Of a stretch of 64,000 nt of DNA, positions 37,986 through 47,405 are shown one piece after another; within the stretch, counting starts at the first letter, position 1; every line of letters starts with the position of its first letter. The position numbers and the translations under genes are program-made. The notes beneath the pieces are model-generated. The model ran no database searches, was not told the origin of the DNA, and was given only the letters and a program-made list of their open reading frames with translations. Source of the DNA: DATAXP01 sp963708675 (GTDB taxonomy: Bacteria > Planctomycetota > Planctomycetia > Pirellulales > PNKZ01); NCBI GenBank assembly GCA_963708675.1, contig CAVPTO010000003.1:2976001-3040000 (forward strand), given 5' to 3'.

Positions 37986-38819
37986 ATGAAGACAGTTCTA
38001 TTGCCATCGGGTGAGCGCGTGCCGGCTCTCGGCCAGGGCACTTGGCATCTGGGGGAGCATCCGGAGACCCGAGCAGAAGAGATCGCCACCCTGCGGCTAG
38101 GTCTCGACCTCGGCGTCACCCTCGTCGATACAGCCGAGATGTATGGCGAGGGCCGGTCCGAGGAACTCATTGCCGAGGCGATCAACGGCAGACGCGACGA
38201 GGTCTTCTTGGTGAGCAAGGTCTATCCGCAGAATGCGTCGCGCCAGGCCGCCGTCGCCGCCTGCGAGCGTAGCCTGCGTCGCCTGAATACCGACCGGCTT
38301 GACCTTTATCTCCTGCATTGGCGTGGCGAAGTGCCTCTGGCCGAGACGATACACGCCTTCGTGGCGCTGCAACGAGCCGGCAAGATTCGCCATTACGGCG
38401 TCAGCAACTTGGATCTCGCGGACATGCAGGAGCTGTGGTCGGTTCCCGGGGGCCCGGCCGTGGCGACCGACCAACTGCTCTACAATCTCGCGCGCCGCGG
38501 CATCGAATGGGACTTGCTGCCGTGGCTCCGCGCACAGCGCGTTCCGGTCATGGCCTATTCGCCCATCGAGCAGGCCAGACTCCTCCGCAATCCGAAGCTG
38601 GACGATTTCGCGCGGCGGCACGGTATGACGCCGGCGCAGGCCGCACTCGCCTGGCTGCTTGCCAAGGACGATGTCATCGTCATTCCGAAGACTGGGCGCC
38701 GCGAGCGATTGAAGGAGAATCTCGGCGCGTTCGACCATCCGCTGACGGCGCCGCAGCTTGCCGAATTGGATCGCCTGTTCCCGCCGCCGACGGGGCCGCG
38801 GCCGCTTGAAATGCTCTGA
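37986..38819 (+). CDS. aldo/keto reductase
   Basis: 277 residues, a cytoplasmic NADPH-dependent TIM-barrel reductase of aldehydes and ketones. The catalytic tetrad is visible: Asp and Tyr in LVDTAEMYGEGRSEE (about 47-61), Lys in VFLVSKVYPQN (about 80) and His in LYLLHWRGEVP (about 111). The coenzyme site is seen in IRHYGVSNLD and VIVIPKTGRRERLKENL. It follows the ABM gene by 30 bases (GAGGACCATCGC before ATG). In this context aldehyde clearance is the likely use. Confidence 0.92.
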   Translation: MKTVLLPSGERVPALGQGTWHLGEHPETRAEEIATLRLGLDLGVTLVDTAEMYGEGRSEELIAEAINGRRDEVFLVSKVYPQNASRQAAVAACERSLRRLNTDRLDLYLLHWRGEVPLAETIHAFVALQRAGKIRHYGVSNLDLADMQELWSVPGGPAVATDQLLYNLARRGIEWDLLPWLRAQRVPVMAYSPIEQARLLRNPKLDDFARRHGMTPAQAALAWLLAKDDVIVIPKTGRRERLKENLGAFDHPLTAPQLAELDRLFPPPTGPRPLEML

Positions 38820-38921
38820 TCCGCCGTTCGATTCTCGAACAACGGGAGGAAACGCCGATGCGGCGGAAAGCGTTCGGTCGAAGGTCGTCGTGTTGCTCAG
38901 CAGCAGACTTGCAGACTGCAG

Positions 38922-39038
38922 CTCAACCTCAAGTACAGCGTCCGCGCCGCACCCGAGGTCCTCGATGAACTTGGCCAGGAGCTTCTGCCGCAGCGCAAGG
39001 CCATCGAGTCAGCCCTGCCGGCGGCGCACCCTGAGTGA
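38922..39038 (+). pseudogene. C-terminal scrap of a second LLM-class flavin oxidoreductase
   Basis: The frame LNLKYSVRAAPEVLDELGQE followed by LLPQRKAIESALPAAHPE and a stop matches the C-terminus of the BA3436-type oxidoreductase, compare ILNLKYGARDAAEVLDEIG at 36430 in the same island. Nothing upstream continues it, so only ~39 codons survive. It abuts the TMEM175 gene start by seven bases. Confidence 0.65.
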
Positions 39039-39045
39039 TACCGCA

Positions 39046-39705
39046 ATGATCAACCCCCAAAGAGACACTGACCGCCTGGAGTGTTTCAGCGATGCGGTAA
39101 TCGCGATTGCTGCGACCTTGCTTTCGATCGACTTAAAAGCGCCTCGCGCCGATGCTCTGAGCGGCACGACGCTGCTCGAAGTACTTGTCCAACAGTGGCC
39201 GTCGTACCTTGCGTTTACGGTCTCGTTTCTTTTCATCGGCATCTCCTGGGCGGCCCACCACGACATGTTCAACTACGTTCGCCGAACGAACCACATTATG
39301 CTGATCCTCAATTTGATGTTTCTGATGGGGATTGTATTGCAGCCCTTTTCCACCGCGCTCTTGGCCGAACATATTGGCGAAGAAGGAGAGCGTACGGCGG
39401 CAATGGTGTTCTACGGAGTGCTTCTGCTCACATCGGTGAGCTACAATGCCGTTTGGCACTATGCCATCTGGCGCGGCCTAATCGAGGACGGCTTAGACGC
39501 GCGACTGTTGAGAGCACTCAGCATCGAACACGCCGTGGCCCCGCTCTTGCATCTGTCGGCACTGCTTGTGGCATTTTGGAGCGTGCCGCTCAGTCTAATT
39601 CCGGTCCTGATGTTGTATGTCTTCTTCGCCCTTCCCCGGGTTGCCGAGCGATTGATCGTAGGCTACCAGCACACTCCCGGATTCGGCGAAGGACTTGAGC
39701 AATGA
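39046..39705 (+). CDS. TMEM175-family potassium channel protein (DUF1211)
   Basis: 219 residues with about six membrane helices. The family signature FSDAVIAIAATLLSIDL follows RLEC at about residues 10-30 and corresponds to the conserved R-x3-FSDAV-x-AI pore helix of TMEM175 channels. Later helices include FTVSFLFIGISWAAHHDMFN, LILNLMFLMGIVLQPF, AAMVFYGVLLLTSV, LLHLSALLVAFWSV and LIPVLMLYVFFAL. Bacterial members are tetrameric, weakly selective K+ channels in the inner membrane. The start is ATG 39046 just after the LLM scrap; the ribosome site is weak. Potassium movement is a known bacterial answer to electrophiles, which may explain its place here, but that is inference. Confidence 0.9.
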   Translation: MINPQRDTDRLECFSDAVIAIAATLLSIDLKAPRADALSGTTLLEVLVQQWPSYLAFTVSFLFIGISWAAHHDMFNYVRRTNHIMLILNLMFLMGIVLQPFSTALLAEHIGEEGERTAAMVFYGVLLLTSVSYNAVWHYAIWRGLIEDGLDARLLRALSIEHAVAPLLHLSALLVAFWSVPLSLIPVLMLYVFFALPRVAERLIVGYQHTPGFGEGLEQ

Positions 39706-39742
39706 GCTCCCGGCAATCCTACCGAAAACAATGCTTGCCTGA

Positions 39743-39870
39743 GCGATCGACGCGCACGGCGGCCCGGAGCAGATGCGACTCCGGGAGCTTCGTGTGCCAA
39801 TGCCGAAGCCGCGCGACGTGTTAATCCGCATGCACTTCGCCGAGGTGGGCTACTGGTACATCCTTGACAA
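39743..39870 (+). pseudogene. N-terminal scrap of a zinc-independent quinone oxidoreductase
   Basis: The frame AIDAHGGPEQMRLRELRVPM followed by PKPRDVLIRMHFAEVGYW is the recognisable start of a medium-chain quinone oxidoreductase (compare the usual HGGPEVLxLxExPxPxPxxGEVLIRV order). A stop lies just before it in frame and homology is lost after ~43 codons, shortly before repeat A at 39928. It is a truncated relic at the right edge of the island. Confidence 0.6.
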
Positions 39871-39927
39871 GCCGCCCAGACACGATGACACGGGGCAAAT
39901 ACAAAAGGCGGAGTTGGTGCTATTTTG

Positions 39928-40027
39928 CCTAACGTTTTGAACTTCAGCTTCCCGCATAGGAATCTTCTGCAAGCACTTGGCGTCAAACAAGAAAGGGCTC
40001 GCGGCAACTTGATTGCGACGAGCCGTC
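39928..40027 (+). repeat. dispersed repeat A, copy 3 (partial, diverged) carrying a terminator
   Basis: CTAACGTTTTGAACTT, then CTGCAAGCACTTGGCGTCAA and ACAAGAAAGGGCTCG align with the inner ~100 bases of repeat A at 27772 and 59422. On the minus strand the hairpin GGCTCGTCGC/GCCGCGAGCC followed by CTTTCTTG lies directly after the hydrolase stop at 40026, so this copy now serves as that gene's terminator. It lacks the tRNA-end part that ends the other copies. Confidence 0.7.
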
Positions 40028-41057
40028 ATTCCGATTTCGCCTGCTTCAGTGCTTTGAGATGTTTATCGAACCAAGCGATCTCCATCTCCGTCACGTCCTT
40101 GAACTTCTCGGTGTAAACACCGTAGTGCCCGATTCCCGGGATGACGTGATAGTCCACGTCCGTGCCCTTGGACGTGAGGATGTCGGCGACGCGTTTGCCG
40201 TTCTCCGCCGTGCTCATCAACTCTTCGTTCTCAGCATCAATGATTAGCATCGGCACGGTGATCTTCTCCGCCGCTTTGATCGCATCGAAGCCGATGCCTT
40301 TCGCCGTGTTGTAGCGCATGTGTGCGTAGGTCGCCATCTTGCCGCCGGGCGCGCCTTGCTCGTAGGGGACTGGCTCCGTTTCGCCGCGCGCTTGCTGGGT
40401 CAGCATTTCATAGGCACGGCGTTCGGCCGCCGGAGGCTTTCCGCCCCCCATGCCCGGTACCTGTACCGCCGCACATTTGACGCGAGGGTCATTCGCCGCC
40501 GTCCACGTCGCTAATCCGCCACCGTAGCTCGTGCCGATGACTCCGATGCGCGAGACATCCACATTCGATTCTCCTGCGACGAACGCGATGGCTGCGCGAA
40601 TATCCGTACACTGGTCCGCAAAATCCATTTGCCAGCGAATAGCGCGCGCCTTGACCGTGACTTCGCCTTGATCGTTCGGCTCCGGCATCGGGTCTAACAT
40701 CAACAGCTTGCTTTCGCTTTCGCCCCAGCCCCGATAGTCGAAGGCCAGGAAAACGTAACCGTTGTTCACGAAGATCGGTGCCATGCGCGAGGCGCTACCC
40801 TTCTTCGTGCCGCCCGTCCCAGCGATGAACACGACCGCCGGCAGCTTGTCTTCGGATGCGAGTCCCTTCGGCAGATAGAGATCGCCGGCCATTTTCGTTC
40901 CGTCGCTCCAAATTGTGACCGGCCGGCGTTCAACGTTCTCCGGCAGCGGCGGATACTTTTGCGCTTTGGCTGCGGCAGCCGACTTGTCTTGCGCTTGCAG
41001 GTGCGAAACCGACAGCGCGATGATGACCAGAAGGTAGTAGGGATTCATGAGAGTCAT
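40026..41057 (-). CDS. secreted alpha/beta hydrolase (dienelactone hydrolase-like)
   Basis: 343 residues from ATG 41057 (a second Met is at 41048). Signal peptide MNPYYLLVIIALSVSHLQAQ. The hydrolase fold shows VVFIAGTGGTKKGS (oxyanion region), GYVFLAFDYRGWGESES, the nucleophile elbow GVIGTSYGGGLA (Ser about 178), the acid in MLIIDAENEELM and the catalytic His in HVIPGIGHYGVYTE. Exported members split esters or short glycan substituents. It is the last gene of the second ECF operon and ends at a terminator supplied by repeat A. Confidence 0.88.
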   Translation of the reverse strand: MTLMNPYYLLVIIALSVSHLQAQDKSAAAAKAQKYPPLPENVERRPVTIWSDGTKMAGDLYLPKGLASEDKLPAVVFIAGTGGTKKGSASRMAPIFVNNGYVFLAFDYRGWGESESKLLMLDPMPEPNDQGEVTVKARAIRWQMDFADQCTDIRAAIAFVAGESNVDVSRIGVIGTSYGGGLATWTAANDPRVKCAAVQVPGMGGGKPPAAERRAYEMLTQQARGETEPVPYEQGAPGGKMATYAHMRYNTAKGIGFDAIKAAEKITVPMLIIDAENEELMSTAENGKRVADILTSKGTDVDYHVIPGIGHYGVYTEKFKDVTEMEIAWFDKHLKALKQAKSE

Positions 41058-41227
41058 TGTTGTCTCAAGGTAGGTGGAACAGGTGTGGCAACGACTTCGA
41101 ACTGCATCCCGTCTTCTGAAACGCGACTCCACCGCTTCAGCAGGGCGCGGCTTCTCCATGTCTTCTCGCTCGGAGAAATGCTGGCCCGGATCATTTACCC
41201 TTGGCGGACTCAACGAAAACCGACTCG

Positions 41228-42478
41228 TTACTTCGAAAATGTCGTATAAGTCGGATACGCCTTATACGGATCTGAATCTGCCGACACCTTCGTCGTGGTC
41301 TTCGTCTCCACGTCGTGCTGCATGATTGCTCCGTCTTTGGCGAAGAGCAGGAACCTGTTATCCGTGGAGATCGAAACGTACCAGGCCATGGTGGACGGAT
41401 CCAAATCATCGAAGATCACCTCGTCGGTGATGGAGGGCACGGAAGCATCAAACTTGGCGTAGACCATCACTCCGCCCTTGTACATGTCATGTTTCCGATC
41501 GACCCATTTCTGGTACGCGATCATGGTCTCGTCCTGAGAAAGGGCGATCTTGTGGATGAATTTATTGTCGGGGCGTTGGACCTGGACGTACTCCGCTTTG
41601 CCGTTTCCGGAGGGAGTTGCCAGAAAGCTGTTGCCTTTCTGTTGTATGAACACCCGCCCGTCCGCCAAGTGCGGGTTGATCCAGCCCCAAGGGCCGATTC
41701 TTTGCTCTTCGCCGGGGTATCCATCGGAATTATTCCAGTAAGGTCCGGGCTCTTTGACATTCATGCGATTGAAGCTGATGCGACTCGAACCGTCGCGTGA
41801 CCAATAGGGTTCTGTATTGAAGCTCTCTTCTCCCTCGATGATCTCGTGGAGACCGGTACCATCGGCATTCATAACGCAAACAGAAGAACGCCATGTCTCG
41901 CAACATGGGCCGTTCACCGCATAACGCCTGAAGAAAGTCATTCTGCTGCCGTCAGGACTAAAGTTGGGTTTGAAGTTCCAGAGTTCCGTGTCGGTCAGGT
42001 AGGTGATCTCTGATGTCTTGGACTCCGGATCGTACACAGTTCGAGCGATCTGCCAGCGACCTTTCGCATCTGCCGTGGTACAGACATAGGTCACTTTGCC
42101 TGCAAGAGTCAGCACGACATTTTCCGAAACGCCGGTCGATTTTACGCTTCGCGAAACAGTGCCATAGCCATTCTTACTGAATGTGATCCAGTCTGCAGAA
42201 GCGGTATTGGACGACGGTGCTTCTCCGTCGTTTTGCTTCGACAGTTCTGCGTCAATCGGAACTTGTGAAACGGAGGCCTTGCCGGCAACCGCGTCGCCGT
42301 CAAAGCGGAACCACCCCCCGGCATCCGTCGTTACGGCGAGTCCGGCATCTCGTAGCGTGACGGTTGCACCTTCGAGAGGAACTCCCTTGCTCCCGTCCAT
42401 GACCAAGCCTGACAGGGTAGCTGATTGTGCGGAGGCGCAAATCGGCAGCACCAGGAACACTGAGATGAATCGGAACAT
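41228..42478 (-). CDS. secreted carboxypeptidase-regulatory-like plus PD40 beta-propeller protein
   Basis: 416 residues. Leader MFRFISVFLVLPICASAQSA, then a transthyretin-like regulatory domain (about 20-120: LSGLVMDGSKGVPLEGATVT, LRDAGLAVTTDAGGWFRF). A TolB/PD40 propeller follows (about 140-410: FKPNFSPDGSRMTFFRRYAV, VCVMNADGTGLHEIIEG, TEPYWSRDGSSRISFNR, LSQDETMIAYQKWVDRK, STDNRFLLFAKDGAIMQ). The ribosome site CGGAGG is good. Such proteins bind other exported proteins or oligomeric substrates. The coding density is slightly less GC-rich than its neighbours by eye. The function is unknown. Confidence 0.8.
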   Translation of the reverse strand: MFRFISVFLVLPICASAQSATLSGLVMDGSKGVPLEGATVTLRDAGLAVTTDAGGWFRFDGDAVAGKASVSQVPIDAELSKQNDGEAPSSNTASADWITFSKNGYGTVSRSVKSTGVSENVVLTLAGKVTYVCTTADAKGRWQIARTVYDPESKTSEITYLTDTELWNFKPNFSPDGSRMTFFRRYAVNGPCCETWRSSVCVMNADGTGLHEIIEGEESFNTEPYWSRDGSSRISFNRMNVKEPGPYWNNSDGYPGEEQRIGPWGWINPHLADGRVFIQQKGNSFLATPSGNGKAEYVQVQRPDNKFIHKIALSQDETMIAYQKWVDRKHDMYKGGVMVYAKFDASVPSITDEVIFDDLDPSTMAWYVSISTDNRFLLFAKDGAIMQHDVETKTTTKVSADSDPYKAYPTYTTFSK

Positions 42479-42577
42479 CTTTCGTTACCTCCGGTTTGAT
42501 TGTGTCTTTCGTGATTCGTTGTGATCCGCAGTGAGAACTTGGTTTGGCCCAGAGGATAGGGATGAACTCCCCCGTTA

Positions 42578-43849
42578 CTAGACGTCGGTGACGACGCCCG
42601 TGCTGGCGCCGAACGAATTTGCCTCAATGCCCATCTGTTGCAACATGCGCACGAACAGATTCGAGAGCGGCTTGTTGTTCTTGCGGTCGTAAGCGACATG
42701 GCCCTGGTGCTTAAAGCCGCCGCCGGCCAGCAGGACCGGCAGATTCGTGGCGTCGTGCGACGAGGCATTGCCCAGGTTACTGCCGAAGAAGACTGCCGTG
42801 TTGTCGAGCACTGTCCGCTCGCCTTCAGAGCTCTTCTTCAGCTTATCGAGGAATTCGCCGAACGTTCTCAGTTCCGCTTCTTCGATCAACGCCAACTGTT
42901 CGAGCTTGGACGGATCCTGGCCGTGATGGGAAGCATTGTGGTGGACGAGGTTGACGCCCTCGATGTCGGGAGGAGCTTCCGAAGTGAGCCACACTGAAAT
43001 AGCACGCGTCGAATCGGTCTGCAGCGCGAGGTGGATAAGATCGTACCACTGCTGACTGCGCTTCACGAGTTGCGGGCCGCCGAAATCGTCCGTCGGCGGC
43101 GGAACATCGACCTTCGGCTTGGGGATCTTGACCCACGCCTCGTCTTGCTGCATCCGCTTCTCCGCATCGCGGACCGAAGACAGGTAAAGATCGAGCCGTT
43201 GACGATCGGCATGGCTGATACGGTTGCTGATCGAGCCGACTTGGTCGCGGACATCGTCGAGGATGCTCCGGCCGTCACGGATGTCGCGCATCTCACGGGC
43301 TTGTTCTACGGGGGTACCGCGAATGAATAGTTGTTTGAATACCTGAATGGCCGACTGCTGCGGCGGAATACGGGCACCCCGACGGTTCCACGCAGCGCCC
43401 CCTCCGGCAGGGCTCCCTCCGCCGAGCACCAGAGAGGCAAACCGTGTTTGGCCTTCGAAGTGCGAGGCGACCTCTTGGTCGAGAGAGATGCTGTTATGGA
43501 TGTTGCCCGCTTGCATGTAGTCCGGGTGGACGCCGGTCATCAGCCCGACTTCGGGGAAGTGGGTATTGGCATGGAAGTGTGACATGCCCGAGAACACGGT
43601 GAAGTGCTTACGCTGCGATTGCAGGATCTTCAGGTAGCGGGTCGGCTCGTAGTCTTTCCCGGTCTGTTCGGGATAAAAATACGGAGCGTGCAGGCCGTAG
43701 GAACGGCCGATCAGAACCATACGCTTGATCGGTTTCCGCGCCGCCGCCTCTGCCGCACCGGCGGGAAGCATCGCGTCCAGAAACGGCAGCCCGATGGCGA
43801 CGCCCGCGGAACGGAGAAAAAGCCTTCGATCAAGTCGCTTGAACGGCAT
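42578..43849 (-). CDS. DUF1552 protein, probably Tat-exported
   Basis: 423 residues. The leader MPFKRLDRRLFLRSAGVAIG contains a twin-arginine motif (RRLFLR) and a hydrophobic stretch ending AAEAAA. The body follows DUF1552 (KRMVLIGRSYGLHAPYFYPE, FTVFSGMSHFHANTHFPEVG, HNSISLDQEVASHFEGQTRF, RLDLYLSSVRDAEKRMQQDE, LVHHNASHHGQDPSKLEQLA, NLPVLLAGGGFKHQGHVAYD). It lies 44 bases after the DUF1592 gene, which is the usual partner. The reaction is unknown. Confidence 0.9.
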   Translation of the reverse strand: MPFKRLDRRLFLRSAGVAIGLPFLDAMLPAGAAEAAARKPIKRMVLIGRSYGLHAPYFYPEQTGKDYEPTRYLKILQSQRKHFTVFSGMSHFHANTHFPEVGLMTGVHPDYMQAGNIHNSISLDQEVASHFEGQTRFASLVLGGGSPAGGGAAWNRRGARIPPQQSAIQVFKQLFIRGTPVEQAREMRDIRDGRSILDDVRDQVGSISNRISHADRQRLDLYLSSVRDAEKRMQQDEAWVKIPKPKVDVPPPTDDFGGPQLVKRSQQWYDLIHLALQTDSTRAISVWLTSEAPPDIEGVNLVHHNASHHGQDPSKLEQLALIEEAELRTFGEFLDKLKKSSEGERTVLDNTAVFFGSNLGNASSHDATNLPVLLAGGGFKHQGHVAYDRKNNKPLSNLFVRMLQQMGIEANSFGASTGVVTDV

Positions 43850-43893
43850 AACAGACTCCGGAAAATTCGTTACGCGGACAGTGCCTCAAAAAT

Positions 43894-46800
43894 TTACTTA
43901 TTCAGAAACGCTCGGCTTTGGACGATTTCATGCACCAAGGTACGAAAGCCGTAGTTCTCGGTTGCCAATCGCGCGACGATCTGTTCGACGAGTTCGCGGT
44001 CGGCGAACTGCATGTCGGCGCCCGTCGAATAAACCAACAGCTTTTGCGTCAAGTTGCGGGCCAGTTGGTCCTTGGCGGCCAACATCAGTTGCTTGTAATC
44101 ATCGATATTCTTGAACTTGCGGCCGTCATGGGTCTCGCCGTCACTCTCGACGTCCAGACCGCGATAGATTGATTGCTGCGCCTTCCCAATTTCGCCTGTA
44201 CTGCGGGCGTAGCCGAGCAGGTCGGCTTTGCCCCGACTGGTTGGCACTGAAACGCGGTAGTAGTCGCGCCAGCCGCCGATTGGGTCAAAGCTTTCCAGCG
44301 CGAATCCCGGCGGGTCGATATGAACGTGGCATTGGGCGCACGCCGCATTGTTGCGGTGTTTCTCGAGCTGTTGGCGAATGGTCGTGGCACCACGAATATC
44401 CGGCTCGATGACGGGCACGTCGGGCGGGGGCGGAGCGGGCGGCTTGCCGAGAATCCGATCCAGCACCCATTTACCGCGCAGCACCGGCGATGTGACCATG
44501 CCGTCGGCGGTGACTTTAAGGACGGCGGCCTGGGTCATCACGCCGCCACGATGGCAACCCGGCGGTAACGTCACCTTGCGCAACTCATTACCGGTTACGC
44601 CCGGAATGCCATAGAGCTTCGCCAGACGTTCGTTCAGCATCGTCCAATCCGAATCGACGAATTCGAGCAGGCTGAGGTCATGCTTCAGTACTTCCTCGAA
44701 GAAGCCATACGTCTCGCGCGGCATGGCCCAAAGTAATATGGGGTCGAAGTCCGGATACAGACGTGGATCGGGAACGGTGGCATCGATCTTCCGCAGGTCG
44801 AGCCAATGCCCAACGAAGTTCTGGGTGAACTGGTGCGACTTGGGGGACGCGAGCATCCGCTCGACTTGGAAGCGCAGCACCTCGGGCTTGGCCAATTCCC
44901 GCCTGGCGGCTAAGTCCAGCAGTTCCTGATCGGGGCTGGTAGACCACAGAAAGTACGACAGCCGCGCCGCCAGAGCGTAGTCGTCAAGCTTCGTCGACAG
45001 GTAGTCGTCTTTCACGAGGGCCGGCTCGGCCCCGGGTTCGAGCAGCAACAAGAAGTGCGGCGAAGACAAGATCGCCTTGTAGGCGTAGGTCATCGCCTCA
45101 TGGAATGCGTAGCCATGGTCGAGCTTATCGTGGACCCGGGCCACGTAGTTTTGCACCGTCTCTTCGCCAACCGGGCGGCGGAAGGCAAGCGGCAGAAAAT
45201 TGCGGACCAAACGCTCGGCATCTTCCTTCGGATGCGCGGAGGCCGGGACGAGCGGGTCGGCGGCCCATTCGGATTCGGATCGCTCTTCGGGAATCTCGGG
45301 GGGCGTCTTGCCCTCGGCTTCCGCCTCGGCGACCGAACGCGGCTTTAGCGGCACTCCGGCAAACAGACGCTGATAGCCCGTGGGCGGCCAGGGATCGACC
45401 GGCCCTTCGATTTTTAGCCACTCAACCATCACTCCGCGACCCGTCTTCGGTTCACGTGCGACCAGCAAGTCCACCACAAAGGCGTGCGAGCGCTCGAGAT
45501 CGATCTCTGTTTCGACAACGGCCGGTTCGCCAGGTGGGATGTCACGCAATTCGCGGAAGACCGCAAAGTCTCGTTCGGTCACGTCCATGAACGCCACGGG
45601 GACCGGCTTGTTCTCCGTACCCACCGCGGCAATCGATAGCTGCACTTTGTAACGCCCCGACCTGGGAACAGGCGCCGAGCGACAGTAGGCGAGGCGACCG
45701 GCCTTACCGTAAAGAATCAGGGCATCGTCCTTGAGCACGGGCTTGCCTAGGAACCCAGGAAAACTCTTCGCAATTTCCTTGCCAGTTCGCTTGTCACTAA
45801 ACGGGATGGGCGGATGGGTCGGGATGACGGCCGCGATCGCCTTGTCTGCCAGATCCTGGTACAAGCGCTGGTGCGTTGCCGACACGTCGAGCGCGGCCCC
45901 GATGTTGTCGAAACCCGCAACCAACTCGTCGTCGGGTAATAGGTGCTTTAGATGGACGGGCGTGCCGAGCAGATCGCTTATGGAGTTCTCGTGTTCGGTG
46001 GCATTGAGGCGGCGGATGAGCACACGACCCGACTTCTTCTGCTGCTGCAGCGAGGCTGCGTGCAATTCCTTTTTCAACCACGTCGTTGCTGCGTTCATTT
46101 CGTCGTGCGCCGGCCGTTCGCGATACTTAGGCGGCATCTCGCCGGTCACGAGCTTGTCGTACACCTTGATCCAGGTCGCCATGCTGCGCTCGTCCCGAAG
46201 GTCGGGCTGTAGATCGTCTAGGCGCAGTTTCGCTTTCTGCACCTTGGGTCCGTGACAAGTGATGCAGTGGTTTTCAATCAGCGCACGGACGGCGAAGTCG
46301 TGATCCTTCGTTGGGTCGCGTTTCTTCGGCGCTGTTGCCACGCCGTCGCGCGGGTCTGGCGCGCCCTTTTCAATCCAGCGCACAACCGCCGCAATCTGTT
46401 GTTCCGTCAACTTCTCCTTGGGGGGCATTTCCAAGCCGTCTTCATGCCGCACGGCCGTCGCGAGCAAGCTTGCGGCCACGTTGCCTGGCACGACGGCGGG
46501 TCCGGATTCCCCGCCAAGCCGCATCCCCTCACGAGTATCGAGCGTGAGGCCGCCTTTGGGTTCTTTGGTGTCGGCCGAGTGGCATTCATAACACTTTGAA
46601 ATCAGCAGCGGCCGAATGGTCTTTTCAAAGTATGCGATGTCCACAACACCGGTTATCGCGGCCCCTTGGCTAGTCGACGGCGGAGTCGGCGGCGTACCGG
46701 ACTCAGGCGGTTTCTCATCTTCCTTCTTTGAGGGGCGCTCTGCGACCTTTCGCTGCAGGTACTCGTCGAGCGACAACGTTCCATCGCGATCCGCGTCCAG

Positions 46801-47357
46801 CAGGATGAAGCGAGGTCCGACGGCTTTGGGATGTTCGCGAAAGTACTTTTGGTGAACTTTGATCATGTCGAACTCCGCCAGCGTCAGCTTGCCGTCGGCA
46901 TCGACATCAAGTTTTGTGAAATTCTCTTCCAAGCGTCGCTGAGTCTTCGCGGGTGGTGTCGGGGCGACCTCGGGTTTGGCCGGTTGCTTCGTGGATTCGG
47001 GGGATGAAGTCGCCGCCGATTGCGCGGGCGCTCCGCGCCCTTTTTTGGGCCGCTGGGTTGCTTCTTCCGCGGTGCATTCTTCGCGTAGTAATCTCGCAAC
47101 TCCGTTGGAGTCGCAAATTCATCCTGATCCGTGTCGAGCTTGGAGAATATCTCGACGTTCCAGAACTCGGCGCGAGACAGCTTTCCGTCACCGTCTTTGT
47201 CCGCTTTCTTGAACCACGGTGCATCTTGAATCACTGGGACGCCGGTTGCCTGCTTCGGCGCGTCATCGGCGGCCTGAATTGCAGCGCCATTCGAACCCGT
47301 CACCACGGCGAAGGCGGCAGAAATGAATGCAACTCTCATGTGCGTTGTGCGGAACAT
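43894..47357 (-). CDS. EF-hand, PSCyt1 and DUF1592-group cytochrome protein, frameshifted
   Basis: About 1,153 residues. After a leader (FISAAFAVVTGSNGAAIQA) come four EF-hand loops (DKDGDGKLSRAEF, DTDQDEFATPTEL, DVDADGKLTLAEF, DADRDGTLSLDEY). A PSCyt1 domain follows (CYECHS), then a second heme motif (CITCHG), then DUF1587/1595/1592/1588/1585 blocks (RVLIRRLNATEHENSISDLL, SSPHFLLLLEPGAEPALV, RLSYFLWSTSPDQELLDLA, NFVGHWLDLRKID, CAQCHVHIDPPGFALESFDP). The frame breaks in an A6 run (plus-strand T6 at 47041-47046); a seventh A restores a continuous Pro/Ala/Lys-rich linker. It is probably a calcium-binding periplasmic multi-heme protein. It follows the anti-sigma gene by 48 bases. Confidence 0.87.
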
Positions 47358-47405
47358 GACCGGGTTCCTTGGTCCGTCGCAGTGGAAAAATTCGAGGCCG
47401 GATTG

